From the NCBI RefSeq assembly GCF_016808335.1, contig NC_053143.1, forward strand, positions 3,381,398 to 3,445,397: DNA of 64,000 nucleotides, in the 5' to 3' direction. A program made the position numbers and the translations under genes. Under the pieces are notes generated by a model. The model was not told where the DNA came from. It saw only the letters and a program-made list of their open reading frames with translations, and ran no database searches. Source of the DNA: Panicum virgatum. Lineage: Eukaryota; Streptophyta; Magnoliopsida; Poales; Poaceae. Positions 1 through 10,314 of the stretch are shown in pieces (within the stretch, counting starts at the first letter, position 1; every line of letters begins with the position of its first letter).

Positions 1-57
1 TCATTTAGTACTTCAAATTAGCAAGATTACTTTTCACTTTAATGCGTTTACGATTTT
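1..57. mobile_element. Right-hand fragment of a Tourist-like MITE cut by the window edge
   Basis: The first ~57 bases closely match the right-hand part of the complete MITE at 20119-20458 (the stretch from 'tttagtacttcaaatta' to the 'gtttacg' run). The left part lies outside the window, and the terminal repeat seems degraded because no clear 'ctaaacagg' end follows. Confidence 0.6.
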
Positions 58-1168
58 TTGTGTTTACGGGCTGAGTCTTGTTCAATAGATATCATCGCAC
101 AGAAATAGATCGTCAAGTCAACCGGAAGTGTAGACATGGCTTATTTTTATTAACATGGTCGTGTTGGCGATCATTATTTGAAAGTAATTCCCTTTTACCT
201 CGATTGATTGTCATCTTTTACCTCGAACATCTAATCTCAAATCAGAGGCTTGGGACAGCCTTGTTCTCAATTGGTGAGCTCAAATGCAAAAGGTTGGTCT
301 AGCTGGACCAATAAGACAAACATCAGGAACAGAATTTCTTGAACAAACAGTGCACTTGTTATTAATCGAAAATCCATCGGTTATGGTTAACAGATACAGG
401 ACAAACCATGGCAAAGTACTTGAAGATTCATAAGTGAGAATATCTAATTATATAGTCTGAACGATCTTGTCTTCAAAATTCAAACAGTTAACAATCATAA
501 AACGACACCGTACATATCTTGGTGAATCCATCTTTTGTACTTTCAAGACAAAGAAGGAAAAAACAAATAAGATTTATTAACTTTCATTGGAGATATTTTG
601 CAGATACTGAGTATGAATTAGTGGACAGCTGTACTTGCTTCAAGTGTACCCATAAGAAACCAAAACTCGGCCCCCAAGAATTAATTTGTAGAGTTGATTA
701 TAGATGACCCTTTGATTGTAGGAGTAATGATAGTGGTGCCATGTGATTAAGCCAAAAAAATGCCCGTTCTTGTATCAAACGTTTTTGCAGGCTTCTTGTA
801 AGTATAAAAGAAATGGAAGAAGGGAAAGGAGCTCACGCGCCCTTTCTTGTATCACAACTTTTAATATGATAAACATGGAAAAGCAAAACAAGAGCAAAAA
901 AAAAAAGCTGACAAATAATAGTTAAAGTAAATAAACAGAGAGAACTCTGAGTCTCAGACCTAGAGGGCCTTTTCTATTCTTAGACTGCGAAATAATCTGA
1001 TACCTAATCTACCCACGCACATGGCCTTGAAGCACCCTTTCATGGAATAACCTACACAAACTAGTAGCACACTGGACAAGTAGCTGCACCATTTAGCAGA
1101 GGTATGGGAGCAATGGCGAGTACGTCCTATATATGATTTTCATGCGTGTCAGCATTGAGCTTCAGTGT
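58..1168. other. Intergenic, no gene seen
   Basis: AT-rich sequence with only short open frames (up to 74 codons) and no recognisable domain. No tRNA-like or repeat structure stood out apart from short A/T runs. Confidence 0.6.
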
Positions 1169-1183
1169 GAAGATTTCATTAAC

Positions 1184-1578
1184 GGTCAGTGTCTTACCTC
1201 GCAGATTGGTGGACGACTTCTCGCAAGCGAGTGGCAAAGGCGGATCGAATGTGCTTCGATTCCATAGTTATCCTCACCTCTTGGATGATATGGAATGAGC
1301 GTAACAGAAGAACTTTTGATTCCAAAATCAAAACAGTCCCTGAGCTGTTAGCATGTCTGGAGGAAGAAGCTCTATCTTGGTTGCTAGCTCGTTTTAGGCA
1401 GCTGAGTTTCTTCGTAGCTGCTTGTGGTAGAGATCTTGGTCGCCAAATGTTAGGCGTGTAATAGAACTAGATGTTTTTTCTTTGGAGTAAGGACCTCTGC
1501 TCCTTATCTCCTTTGTAACGAACTTTGTTTCTTCTACCTCTTAATGAAAAACGTGCTCAGTCCCGGTCGCGAAAAAAA
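1184..1578 (+). mobile_element. 5'-truncated LINE (L1-type) with 15 bp target duplication
   Basis: The 395 bp insert is flanked by perfect copies of GAAGATTTCATTAAC at 1169-1183 and 1579-1593. It ends in a run of A after the LINE-type 3' end 'aatgaaaaacgtgctcag...ggtcgcgaaaaaaa'. An open frame at 1189-1461 (90 aa) carries the WMIWNERNRRTFD-type motif found downstream of the reverse transcriptase in plant LINE ORF2. Only the last ~90 codons and the 3' UTR remain, as expected when target-primed reverse transcription stops early. A second, much shorter copy of the same family lies at 53239-53281. Confidence 0.88.
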
Positions 1579-1593
1579 GAAGATTTCATTAAC

Positions 1594-2329
1594 TGTTGCA
1601 TGTTCATTGTTTACACAAAAAGAAAAACTATGCTTAAACATCAGAATATGCATACCTGCTAAGTAATGTACTGTTTGCCGTTTGGGAAAAGATATACAAG
1701 GAATTCCTATTGATTGATCTTGCATCATACGAATAGACATGGGTCATCTTAACTTACTGATTCATAGCTCCCAATTCTGCTACAGCATATGATGAAATCA
1801 TTGGGAAAAATCAGTTAACAACAGAATAAATCTGAAAAACACTTTGTAATCTTCAAGATAAATAGAAATGGAGCTACTATTTTGTAACAAAACCAAGTAT
1901 GTTAGAGACTGAATTAGAATCAAGCAGCAGTTTGCCATGGGCTTTTCTCTTCTCAAATTTTGTGATTACTTACGGTTTTAAATATAGAAGTTGTGGACTT
2001 TGTCCAGCTTGGTGATTTCTTTCCAAGTCATTGCATCATAATTACACTACTGACAAACTGTTGGGTGCTTGCACTATATTCCAGTGAAGGACTAAAATGT
2101 GTTGAGGCACATTACGCCTTGTCTCCTAAAAAGAATTTCTGGTGCATGCGCCTGGTTGCAAAAAATCCACACTCAATATCATAGTAAAAGAAAAGAGTAT
2201 TCCCACAATTGAACTATGTTTTTATGTGTCCCCACAATGAACTATGACTCTGGCACACCAATTTTATTGCTACTCCATTCTATTATGAATATCTAACTCA
2301 TATTGCATATGTCCGTGTGCAAGTACTTA
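1594..2329. other. Intergenic, no gene seen
   Basis: AT-rich, with only short frames (62-68 codons) lacking any domain. No structure is supported between the LINE and the hAT element. Confidence 0.6.
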
Positions 2330-2337
2330 ATTACTAC

Positions 2338-3312
2338 CAGTGGCGGACCCAGGATTTAAAACTAGGGTAGTCCTGAATAAAATTTTTTTGAAGTGCAATA
2401 CGGTATAATCTAGTAGCAATTCAATAATAATACATTAATACCATACATAATAACCAAATTTATAATAACATAGCTAAAAAGGTCCCATAATACGCTAAAT
2501 TCAGCTATGTTTTCATTCCTCATGACTAAACATGCTAATAACACACGGAAGCAATACAAATGGATGCAGCAATTATTCAATTATTCACTTAAGGTCCAAA
2601 TTCAGAAGTGAGATTAAGATGGAATAGAGTAAGAAAAAACAGTCCCGCAAAAAAAAGAGTAAGAAAAAACAGTACGCACCAGTGAAGGGACTGCAATTGG
2701 GCAATGAGATCGTAGAATTGGGGATGCTAGGTGCCAGAACCCGGAATGGCTGGTGGCTTGCTGCGGCTGATGCTCATGCCACCCCTGCCGCTCGTGGTGC
2801 GCGTGCAGTACCCACGCGTGTTGGGATGGCCGGGCGGGAAGAGGTGCGCGCTGCCCGGTGACCACCGGATGCGGACTGCAGAGCTGCACCGAGCGGCCGG
2901 GCTTAGGGCGCGGCCGCGCGGGTGCCGGTAGGAGGTGCGGGTCCGCCCGAGCAAGCTAGCTCCCAGCAAGGGTCAGCTGGATTCGAGGGGTAGGCGACGA
3001 CGCGGCGTGGGGCGGGGGCGCAGGACGGCGGTAAGGCCACACGCATAGGCGGCCGGTGGTCGGTGGATGCTCGGGCAGGCAGCGGCCGGCGGAGGCATGA
3101 GCGGTCGGTGGCGGCGCAGCCCCACGCGGGGTCAGGGTGGGAGTGGGACGGGGCATGGCTGCTGGCCGCATGGGCCGTGTGACTCACTGTCTGTCGACGA
3201 TTTGGGCTTGCGTTCGATTGTTGTGCCAAAATTTCTAAGTACCAAAAAAATTTTAGGCCAAAATTTAGGGTAGTTCTGGGCTTACCTGGACTATCCATTG
3301 GGTCCGCCACTG
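2338..3312. mobile_element. Non-autonomous hAT-like element with 8 bp target duplication
   Basis: The 975 bp element is bounded by the inverted repeats CAGTGGCGGACCCA at the left and TGGGTCCGCCACTG at the right. The target duplication ATTACTAC lies at 2330-2337 and 3313-3320. Eight-base duplications and CA...TG ends are typical of the hAT superfamily. The interior has AT-rich ends and a GC-rich core (about 2720-3180). It holds overlapping frames on both strands but nothing like a transposase. Confidence 0.85.
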
Positions 3313-3319
3313 ATTACTA

Positions 3320-3486
3320 CTCTCTCCGTTCCAAAATGTAGGTCGTTTTGGCATTTCTAGATTATAGTTTTTGCTAAGCACCTAGATATAACATATGTCT
3401 AGATACATAGTAAAAATGTCTAGATATATAATAAAATATATAAATCTAGAAAAGTCAAAACGATCTGTATTTTGGAACGGAGGGAG
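3320..3486. mobile_element. Stowaway MITE (Tc1/mariner-type)
   Basis: The 167 bp element has inverted ends CTCTCTCCGTTCCAAAAT and its complement (ATTTTGGAACGGAGGGAG), flanked by TA at 3318-3319 and 3487-3488. This is the common grass Stowaway structure. The right target duplication of the neighbouring hAT element ends on its first base, so the hAT element landed on the Stowaway boundary. Confidence 0.85.
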
Positions 3487-3488
3487 TA

Positions 3489-4639
3489 GTAGCTTGACAT
3501 ATATTCACTGCAAAAGCACAAGTACTTCTATTGGCTTAAATGTTGACTCTTCAGATTACTACTCATGGAGTGGATTCAATGGAGCAAGAATCCTTAGATT
3601 CAAACTGACAACATATTAATAAGGCAGTAATATATCGAGGACCATGTGGCAGCTTTTTTTGACCTAGCTGACAAAAATTACTTTTAAAACTAAAACAAAA
3701 TTAAGAAAGGAATTGCATATGATGTTCTCATGAAAAATAAATTCGCTGCCTATGAGAAAGAGCTAGATTTGATAAAAAGTTGGAGCACTGAGCTTCATTT
3801 TTTTAACCCTGACAATTGTCATTTTGATGTCTGAAAACACTGAACAAAAGCTTACGCAACTCTTATACCTAGGAACTATCAGGTTGGGCATGAATTCTTC
3901 AGGGAATATTATCAGGACTAAAGGTTCTCTTAGATCTGAAGCAAAACCTGAAACTGAGCTCTGTGTAGTTGAGGTCTGAAGCATGAGGGTGACCACTGAA
4001 GGTGATACCGTAGGGCACACTACAAGCAACATGTGAGAAAATATAAACAAACTGAAGTCATGTGATTACCTAATCTCCAGGTTAGCAGAAACAAAAAGGG
4101 AGCAGACATTTGTTGTCATCAACTCATCACGAATTCCGTATTGGCTCATTCCCTAACTATGATCCTGGAAGCAATAACTGGAGGCTATAAACCGCACATC
4201 CCGACAGGAAGGCAGAGCATGCTGTGCTGCACGGCATGAGAAAATGCGATCATACTGCCTGAAGATCTCAGAATGAAATGCTTGAGAACTGCATTGCTGT
4301 GACAAAATTCAGATGACAAAAGATACGGACAAGGGCGTAACTCCTACTGCGCGTCCCCATCAGCCTCTAATAAATTATCATCAACGGTTCCACACAGGCA
4401 CGCACACTGAAGCATGCACCAAGAGAAAATCAGAAAATTACGGCTGTGTTCTAACATCAGCACGGCCTTATTTTGGGGGAGCTTGGAGATAGAGACGCGT
4501 AAGACGTGGATCAGGGGAAGGAGTACCCGGAGGACTGACGAACGAGGTGAGGCGCCGAAGCGTCCGTCAGGGAAGGAGGCGGAGCCAGTTCAGAGGAAAG
4601 AGCGAGGAAACCGGGGCGGAATCAGCCGGCGCTGGACAA
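3489..4639. other. Intergenic, no gene seen
   Basis: AT-rich to about 4450, then increasingly GC-rich. The longest open frame is 95 codons (3763-4050, minus) and resembles no family I know. It lacks splice-linked neighbours that would make a gene model. Confidence 0.5.
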
Positions 4640-4697
4640 GGTTGGCGAGCAGTGCCGCTAGCGCCGAGCGCGAGGCGATCGACGTCGCCGCCGGCTC
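4640..4697. repeat. 58 bp GC-rich segment duplicated at 9810-9867
   Basis: The two 58 bp segments both begin GGTTGGCGAGCAGTGCC, share GAGCGCGAGGCGATCGA in the middle and end in CGCCGCCGGCTC. They differ at a handful of positions and lie in the same orientation about 5.2 kb apart. They look like a shared exon or promoter fragment. No protein was recognised in either. Confidence 0.7.
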
Positions 4698-4759
4698 GTC
4701 GGCGGTCGGCCGGCTCCTTGCGGTCCGCCGTCGAGAGGTTGCCGTCTGATGGCCTAGTG

Positions 4760-6240
4760 GGCCTCAGCCCGCCGGACCGAGCTGGCCTGCGGCCGTGGTA
4801 GACTGGTAGTGGGCTGAGAAATTGTGGCCGGTAGCTGGCGTCACGTTTTTTATTTAAGATAATGGAACTTGTTGTGGTTCAGGCCAGTCAGCTCCAAGAG
4901 TTCTCCGTCTCTCTTTCTCATCCTTATTGTTTTAGAAAAATAAAAAAACACTCTTCAATAGTTTCTCATTCTAATTCCTCATCTACTAATAATTGACAAA
5001 TTAATTTTCCTTGTGCGTAAATATGCGCACTGTCACACTCAGTTTTGAAAGAATAAAATTGAGCAAATAATTATATGTGCGCCAGAATCAAATTACACAC
5101 ATATAACGACAATAGTGAATAACAGTAGCAATGTCATAAAATATCGAAGTTAAATTTATTACAAATCAAGCCGAAAGTCATTAATATAAAATAAATAAGC
5201 GTTTCAGTTCGTATTTATTCTAGCAGCGCATACACCAAACTCGACAGGTAGTTGACTGGGGAAACGTACGCCTAAGTCCTGAATATCCTCAGGGTACTTC
5301 TCAAATTGATCTTGCTCTTGATGATGTGGTAATAGCAGGGGTAAAGTAAATGACATGCAAGACTTATGACAAGGAATAAAGGCTGATTGAGTAAAGCATT
5401 AAGTATTTTAATTGATATATATTTTAAAGCATCTATTTACTAAGTATGTATGAACCAAACCCATTTTTGTAAAAGAAGTAGTAAAGCTGAAATCAACAAG
5501 TAGCTTGGAACAATTAAACAACTGAATTAACCATAGTGATTTCCATTAAGTTGAACATGTGAGGGTCTGAGCCGCTCTTGACCGTGAGCACGGCTGATAT
5601 ATTAGTTTTTACTCTGCAGAGGTTGCACATTTTACCCACAAGTCGTGTAACAGTTCAAAAGAACTTTGGACCCAACCATGCTGTGCTAGCTAGGCACAAT
5701 GCCACACTTCCTTAGGTGTGATTGCATAGGGACGCCGTGAGGCCTTTACAAAGACTCTCTGATCAGTAGTAGCCCGCTAAGGTTTCAGCTGGTGCATCTC
5801 CAGCTTGAGCAGGTGCATCTCCAGCTTCAGGTGGATCTTCAAGGTGGATCTCCTTCTCATCATCTTCCTCAGTCAGGTCCTCCACTTGTACCAGCTCCTC
5901 AGGTCCCTCCTCTTGAGGATCTTCCTTAGCTGCAGGTGCAGGTACAGGTGCGGCTACAGGCTCAGGTGCAAGTACGGCTGCGCTAGCGTCAGCGGGAAGC
6001 AGGCTGCGGGCGACGCTTCTAATAAGAACTATCTATAAGTGGACAGTTAGACAAATTAGTACAACGAGAAATAGATATAGAACAATGATAAGATATAAAA
6101 GCAGTGCAAGGATATATTATTAAATAACAATTATTAGCAACAAAGAGGAGATAAATGATCAATGGACGAGAATTAATTAATTAATCAAAAGCAAGAACAA
6201 TATTAATAGGAGTTAAACCAAAGCTAGCTAACGTTCTACA
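4760..6240 (-). other. AT-rich retroelement-like remnant with an acidic open frame
   Basis: Mostly AT-rich, with tracts such as 'tttacccacaagtcgtgtaa' that I associate with grass LTR retrotransposons; that is a recollection, not a search result. On the minus strand an open frame without an ATG runs from about 6035 to a TGA at 5763-5765. It is rich in E, D, P and A and contains a doubled GDAPAxAGDAPA repeat. A possible splice acceptor (ttattag) lies at its upstream edge. It could be a terminal exon or a gag-like remnant; no function is assigned. Confidence 0.35.
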
Positions 6241-6271
6241 GTCAACACGGCTCTGGTACCACTTTATTATA

Positions 6272-6322
6272 CCCAGTTTTAAAGGAATAAAACTTGCTCG
6301 GTTTTATTCCTTCGAAACTGGG
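6272..6322. repeat. 51 bp hairpin-forming inverted repeat
   Basis: Two 22-base arms starting CCCAGTTT and ending AACTGGG match at 20 of 22 positions around a 7-base loop (ttgctcg). It may be the residue of a MITE or a transcript hairpin. No flanking target duplication was found. Confidence 0.7.
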
Positions 6323-7931
6323 CGTGACACGCACCGATCGCCCCTCCCGCAGGGTTTTTTTGTCGCAGTTTTCTTCTTCCCCGCGACCCCACTGCTCGCG
6401 CTCACTCTCCCTCCGCATCCAGCATGCGTCGCCAAGGGAGCCAGTTTCTGCCCTGCGTGGCTCCTCTCTCTTGAGCCACCAGCCAGTTCTGCTCGAAACA
6501 GAAACCAGGAGCCGCCGGCGGCCTTTGCCCTTTGTTTCGATTGCCTTGATGCCCGCTGGTCCAATCAAGTGCCTCCCCCAACAATACCCTGCTGCTACAC
6601 CGACCTTTGGCCTGTCGGTTTGGCTGCCATGATTCATCCCCCGGTGTAAGTAAGAGATAAAACGGAATCTTCTTATCGTCCTCTTTCTCCCCCCTCCTCC
6701 AATTCCAAGTTCTCTCGTGCCATAAATCGCTGACAATCTGACTTGTAAGAAACTTCTGTCCGCCGGCCATGGAAGTTTTCAGCGGAATTAACCTTGGGGC
6801 CACAACTTCTCATTTTTTGGAGTAAAAATGAAAAACTATTGGAGATGTACTCTTTTTTGCCTCACCACACCTATTTAGGGAGTCGGCAAACAACAAGTTT
6901 TGGAGGGAGGGGGGAATTAGGAACTCTTGGAGATGCTCGTATTGTCAAGATGACAACATTATTATAAATATTTTTGAATTATAAATATTAATCAAAAGGT
7001 CTGTACTTATAAATATTTTTGATTGAAATAGTCCCTTAGAGGAGAACATGTTGTCAGTTTGTCAGATCGTGAGAGAATATTGGTGGCTGTGAATTCAGAC
7101 ATCTTCAAACTAAGTTTCGAATTGCCTCCATATTCTTATCAATCAAAAGGTTTGTAGTTATGGTCTCCACCTTTAAGCTCACCATCGACATATTTGAACT
7201 ATGATAGCTTCAAAGAACTTTGCCTAACCTATTACTGTTCTGACAGGATTTGGAACTCTCATGGGTTTCATATTTACTTTTAATTCGATGATTTAGAAAA
7301 AAATCGTGATAATAAGAATAGAAAAGCACCTACAAAATTGGTGCAAGACGATTCTCCGTCACCTTGCATCCAACAAGTGCCCTAGTGACATCAAATAGAA
7401 ATGTTCGGCTAGTCGGTTATGCTCCGGAAGATGCTGAGCCACCGCAATGCACTCCCTACTAGAGTTTTGCAATCTAGGGTCAAAATTCCATACAACCTAT
7501 TCACACCACACCCGGTTTTTACACGCGTAACTACAAATTCACATCTGAAAAAATGAACCGTGTACACAAGCAATCCGAGAGGAGGCACCAAGTTTGCCAA
7601 GTTTTCGAAAGAAAGTGCTATCCAAAGGATCACAGGATCTCACATCTCCCGCAGGGTGCAATGTGGACGATAGCTTTCCTGGTGAGGAAAAGGAAACTAT
7701 GGAACAAATAACTACGATCCCATCAAAAATGCAATCAACACGATGAAAAGTTCCTTCTCCATTAACTGACTGGATTATTCTGATACAGAACTCTTAATCC
7801 AAACCCAACAAAAAACATATCACACTGCAGACAGTACTACATTATTCTGCGCTTACAGAAAGTTCTTCGAAAGAAAGAAAGAGAGTACCAAACAGATCGA
7901 CGGTGTGAAGATTATTCTGCAACTGGCTGTC
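6323..7931. other. Intergenic, no gene supported
   Basis: A GC-rich block at about 6330-6640 has frames open on both strands, which is a composition effect. From 6840 to 7900 it is AT-rich with short frames only. No domain, RNA gene or element with clear ends was recognised. Confidence 0.5.
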
Positions 7932-7984
7932 TTACAGACATGTGGGATTGTGGGCGAGCTTCACCGCTGGGAAAGTCTTGTTGA

Positions 7985-8167
7985 CAGTGGCGGATGTAGG
8001 ATTGAACTCCAGGGGGACCCTCCTCTTCTTCTTCCTCCTCCCGCCTCTCCTTCCCTCTTTCTTCCTCCTCAAATTTGTATGGGGGCTTGTGGAGGCTCCA
8101 ATGGAGTTCGTGGGGGTAGGGGGGCTGGAGCGTCCCCCTCCCCGCACCCACGCTGGCTCCGCCCCTG
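7985..8167. mobile_element. 183 bp hAT-type MITE inside the DUF538 relic
   Basis: The ends are CAGTGGCGGATG and GGCTCCGCCCCTG, forming imperfect inverted repeats. The 8 bp target duplication CTTGTTGA lies at 7977-7984 and 8168-8175. Removing the insert and one duplication copy restores a continuous C-terminal DUF538 frame, which confirms the boundaries. The ends resemble those of the 975 bp element at 2338-3312. Confidence 0.9.
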
Positions 8168-8529
8168 CTTGTTGATGATGCCAGCGGTGAATGTGACCTC
8201 GTCTCCGGTCGCGACGACATCCATCACTGAAATGTCCACGGAGGCCATGGATGGCACCCGGTGTGACCGACCTGGAGATCAGCGGCTCGTAGCGTATCAC
8301 GAAGCCACCGACCTGGACACTACACTCCAACGGAAATTGTACCTCGAAGGTGGAATCCTGACGGAGAACGTGGCCCATGACTCTTTGGGGAAGGATGTCA
8401 CGTGGGAGCTTGAGGCGCTCGAGCAGGTGGCGCCTGCTCCGCCGCCTCCGCGCCAGCAGCGCTGAGTGCGCCCGGAGCAGACACCAGGTGGCCGGCAGTC
8501 CTGGACGGCGCCGGGGAGGTAGCCGCTGC

Positions 8530-8760
8530 ACCCGCCATGGTGCCGGGAGAAACAGCCACCGCCTCCTCCATGGCGACGCCGAGGGCTGGGGAGGTGGCGA
8601 CCTTGGTGGCGGCAGGAGAAACGGCCACCGCCTCCTCCACGGCGGCGTCGAGGGTTAGGGAGGTGGTGGCCGTGGACGCCGGGGTTGCGGCGGGAGAAAC
8701 GGCAGCCACCGCCATGGTGCCACCGAGGGCTGGGGAGGTGCCGGCACCCGCCAGAGTGCC
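8530..8760. repeat. Imperfect tandem repeats coding for the arabinogalactan-like segment
   Basis: Three or more diverged copies of a ~84 bp unit contain 'ggagaaacagccaccgcc' and 'gagggctggggaggtg'. On the minus strand they encode recurring VAVSPAAT / TSPALG blocks of the DUF538-type protein. Confidence 0.6.
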
Positions 8761-8823
8761 GGCCTTGGACGCCGGAGTCGCCAGCGCGAGCAGAACAAGA
8801 GCCGCTTTGAGGAGCTTTGCCAT

Positions 8824-9591
8824 GGACACTGCTTTAGCACTCCCTAACAATGCACTACCTGGGCTCGCCACTCGCAGCCGCAAACGCAAAGGTTACCCCA
8901 ATCATATAGAGAGAGGGGGGAGGACGCAGGTCACCCACGGCGTACGGCCACAAGCACCGGGCCATGCCTAAGTACGTGTTCCGGAAGCAGATTGGAACAG
9001 ACGCAGGAGTACCTGTTCTCGAATGTTTAGCCGTCCATACCGTACCGTGGATTCCGCCTTTGTGTGCGTGCGATGAGTTTGTGCCAACCGTGGCACGTGG
9101 CATACATCTTGACAGATGATGACGTTTAGTCCTAACCATGAGCCAGCTGTAGACATATACAAGTTCAGCACATTGAAAACGGGTCGAGTGCAACAGCCAT
9201 CGTCAAACCAGCAGGAAGCTTCCTCTTCCTCCACCGTTTTTGAATTTGAAAAAAACTCCGCCTCCCTCCTTCCCTCCACCGCCTCGCGGCCGTCGTGCGT
9301 GGCGTGGCGGTGGAACACGCGCGCGCAGCCTTGCCAGGCGCGCGCGGTCCAGCCAGCTCCCCGCGCCGCGGACACGACGCCGCGAGGCGAGCGCGCGTGC
9401 TCAACACTGTACCGGGTCCGCCCGCCAGCCCGACCGCACCCGCCCCGCCCACGAACGAACGAACCAACTCTCCCGAAGAGGCGAATGGACGAGCCAGACC
9501 AGCCCAGCCATGCGGGTCGGTCCGCACGCGCGCGCCGCGACCCGAACCTGAACACTGGGTCCACACGGCAGCCCGGCGCTTGACAAAAGCA
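8824..9591. other. GC-rich intergenic stretch, no gene supported
   Basis: Open frames of 60-200 codons overlap on both strands between about 9100 and 9590 because of high GC content. None shows a domain or consistent splice sites. The part next to 8823 should contain the promoter of the DUF538 relic. Confidence 0.45.
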
Positions 9592-9810
9592 GCCCGTTCG
9601 GATGAGCTAATAAACTCTGGCTGGGCTGGAAGCGCTGGTCCAGTCGGTCGGCAGCCGAACAGCTGAACGTGGCTGGCAGTTCTTCAGCCTAGCTTCTTTC
9701 CCGCATCACTGGATGATGCTGACACCAGCCAACCAACGCCGTATCCAGATTGAATAGGGAACACCAGCCGATTCCAACCCAGCCAGCCCTTTTCAGGGCA
9801 TACGAACAGG
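9592..9810. mobile_element. MITE with GTTCG...CGAAC ends
   Basis: The ends GCCCGTTCGGATGAGC and GGGCATACGAACAGG resemble the abundant grass MITEs that start 'cctgttcg'. The interior has inner inverted tracts such as 'gcagccgaacag'. No convincing target duplication was found, so exact ends and superfamily are uncertain. It abuts the 58 bp repeat shared with 4640-4697. Confidence 0.5.
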
Positions 9811-9867
9811 TTGGCGAGCAGTGCCCGCCACCGCGGAGCGCGAGGCGATCGAGCTCGCCGCCGGCTC
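9810..9867. repeat. Second copy of the 58 bp GC-rich segment
   Basis: Direct-orientation partner of 4640-4697, with the same start (GGTTGGCGAGCAGTGCC) and end (CGCCGCCGGCTC). The preceding bases differ because the MITE at 9592-9810 is inserted next to it. Confidence 0.7.
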
Positions 9868-10314
9868 CTTGCGACACCTGTCCGTTCCTCTTCCGCAAAC
9901 CAGATATGCGCTGAACTGGCTTTCCCACGAGCTTTAATCTCATCCATCGATTCTCTCCACACGGATCTCAACCAGTGAAAGATTGATAACAAATATTCTT
10001 CCGGAAGATAGATAGGAATCACCGTTCAGCGACGGCAACTTGGGCCCATTTCTTTTCAAGTCTAAGAAAAGGCCCATGTTTTCTGTTCACATGGGCCGCT
10101 TGTGCAGCGTGAACTGAACACTGGGCCATAAATCCAGTCCATGACCATCTCCGGCCCGGCCCGGCCCGTCAGAGAGACTCTTGCTAGGTTTCGGCACAAC
10201 CGCCGGGTCCGCCGCACAACAGCCCAAGCCCGCCGCTCGCGTCCTCCTCCGCCCCCTTCCGGCGGCTGCCGTTCCCGTCCGACTCGCCGGAGCGGGCCCG
10301 CCGCCGGAGCCGGG

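Larger units (their letters stand above)
7932..8823 (-). pseudogene. DUF538-family secreted protein gene, broken by a MITE and two frameshifts
   Basis: The minus-strand ATG at 8823 begins MAKLLKAALVLLALATPASK, a good signal peptide, followed by about 110 residues rich in A, S, T and P with arabinogalactan-like SPAATPAS motifs. The DUF538 signature then appears in another frame: LERLKLPRDILPQ, then FEVQFP...VGGFVIRYEPLIS. It moves to a third frame for ISVMDVVATGDEVTFTAGI. The C-terminus (from FPAVKLAHNPTCL to a stop at 7932-7934) lies beyond an inserted 183 bp hAT MITE. The frame changes lie near 8425-8440 and near 8225-8240, each explained by a single-base indel. DUF538 proteins are small secreted plant proteins of poorly known function. 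With three disruptions the locus cannot make the normal protein unless the frame changes are sequence errors. Confidence 0.8.

Noticed and set aside
9116..9666. Possible small GC-rich genes upstream of the helicase-like gene
   Set aside because: Five overlapping frames on both strands and no domain; compositional.
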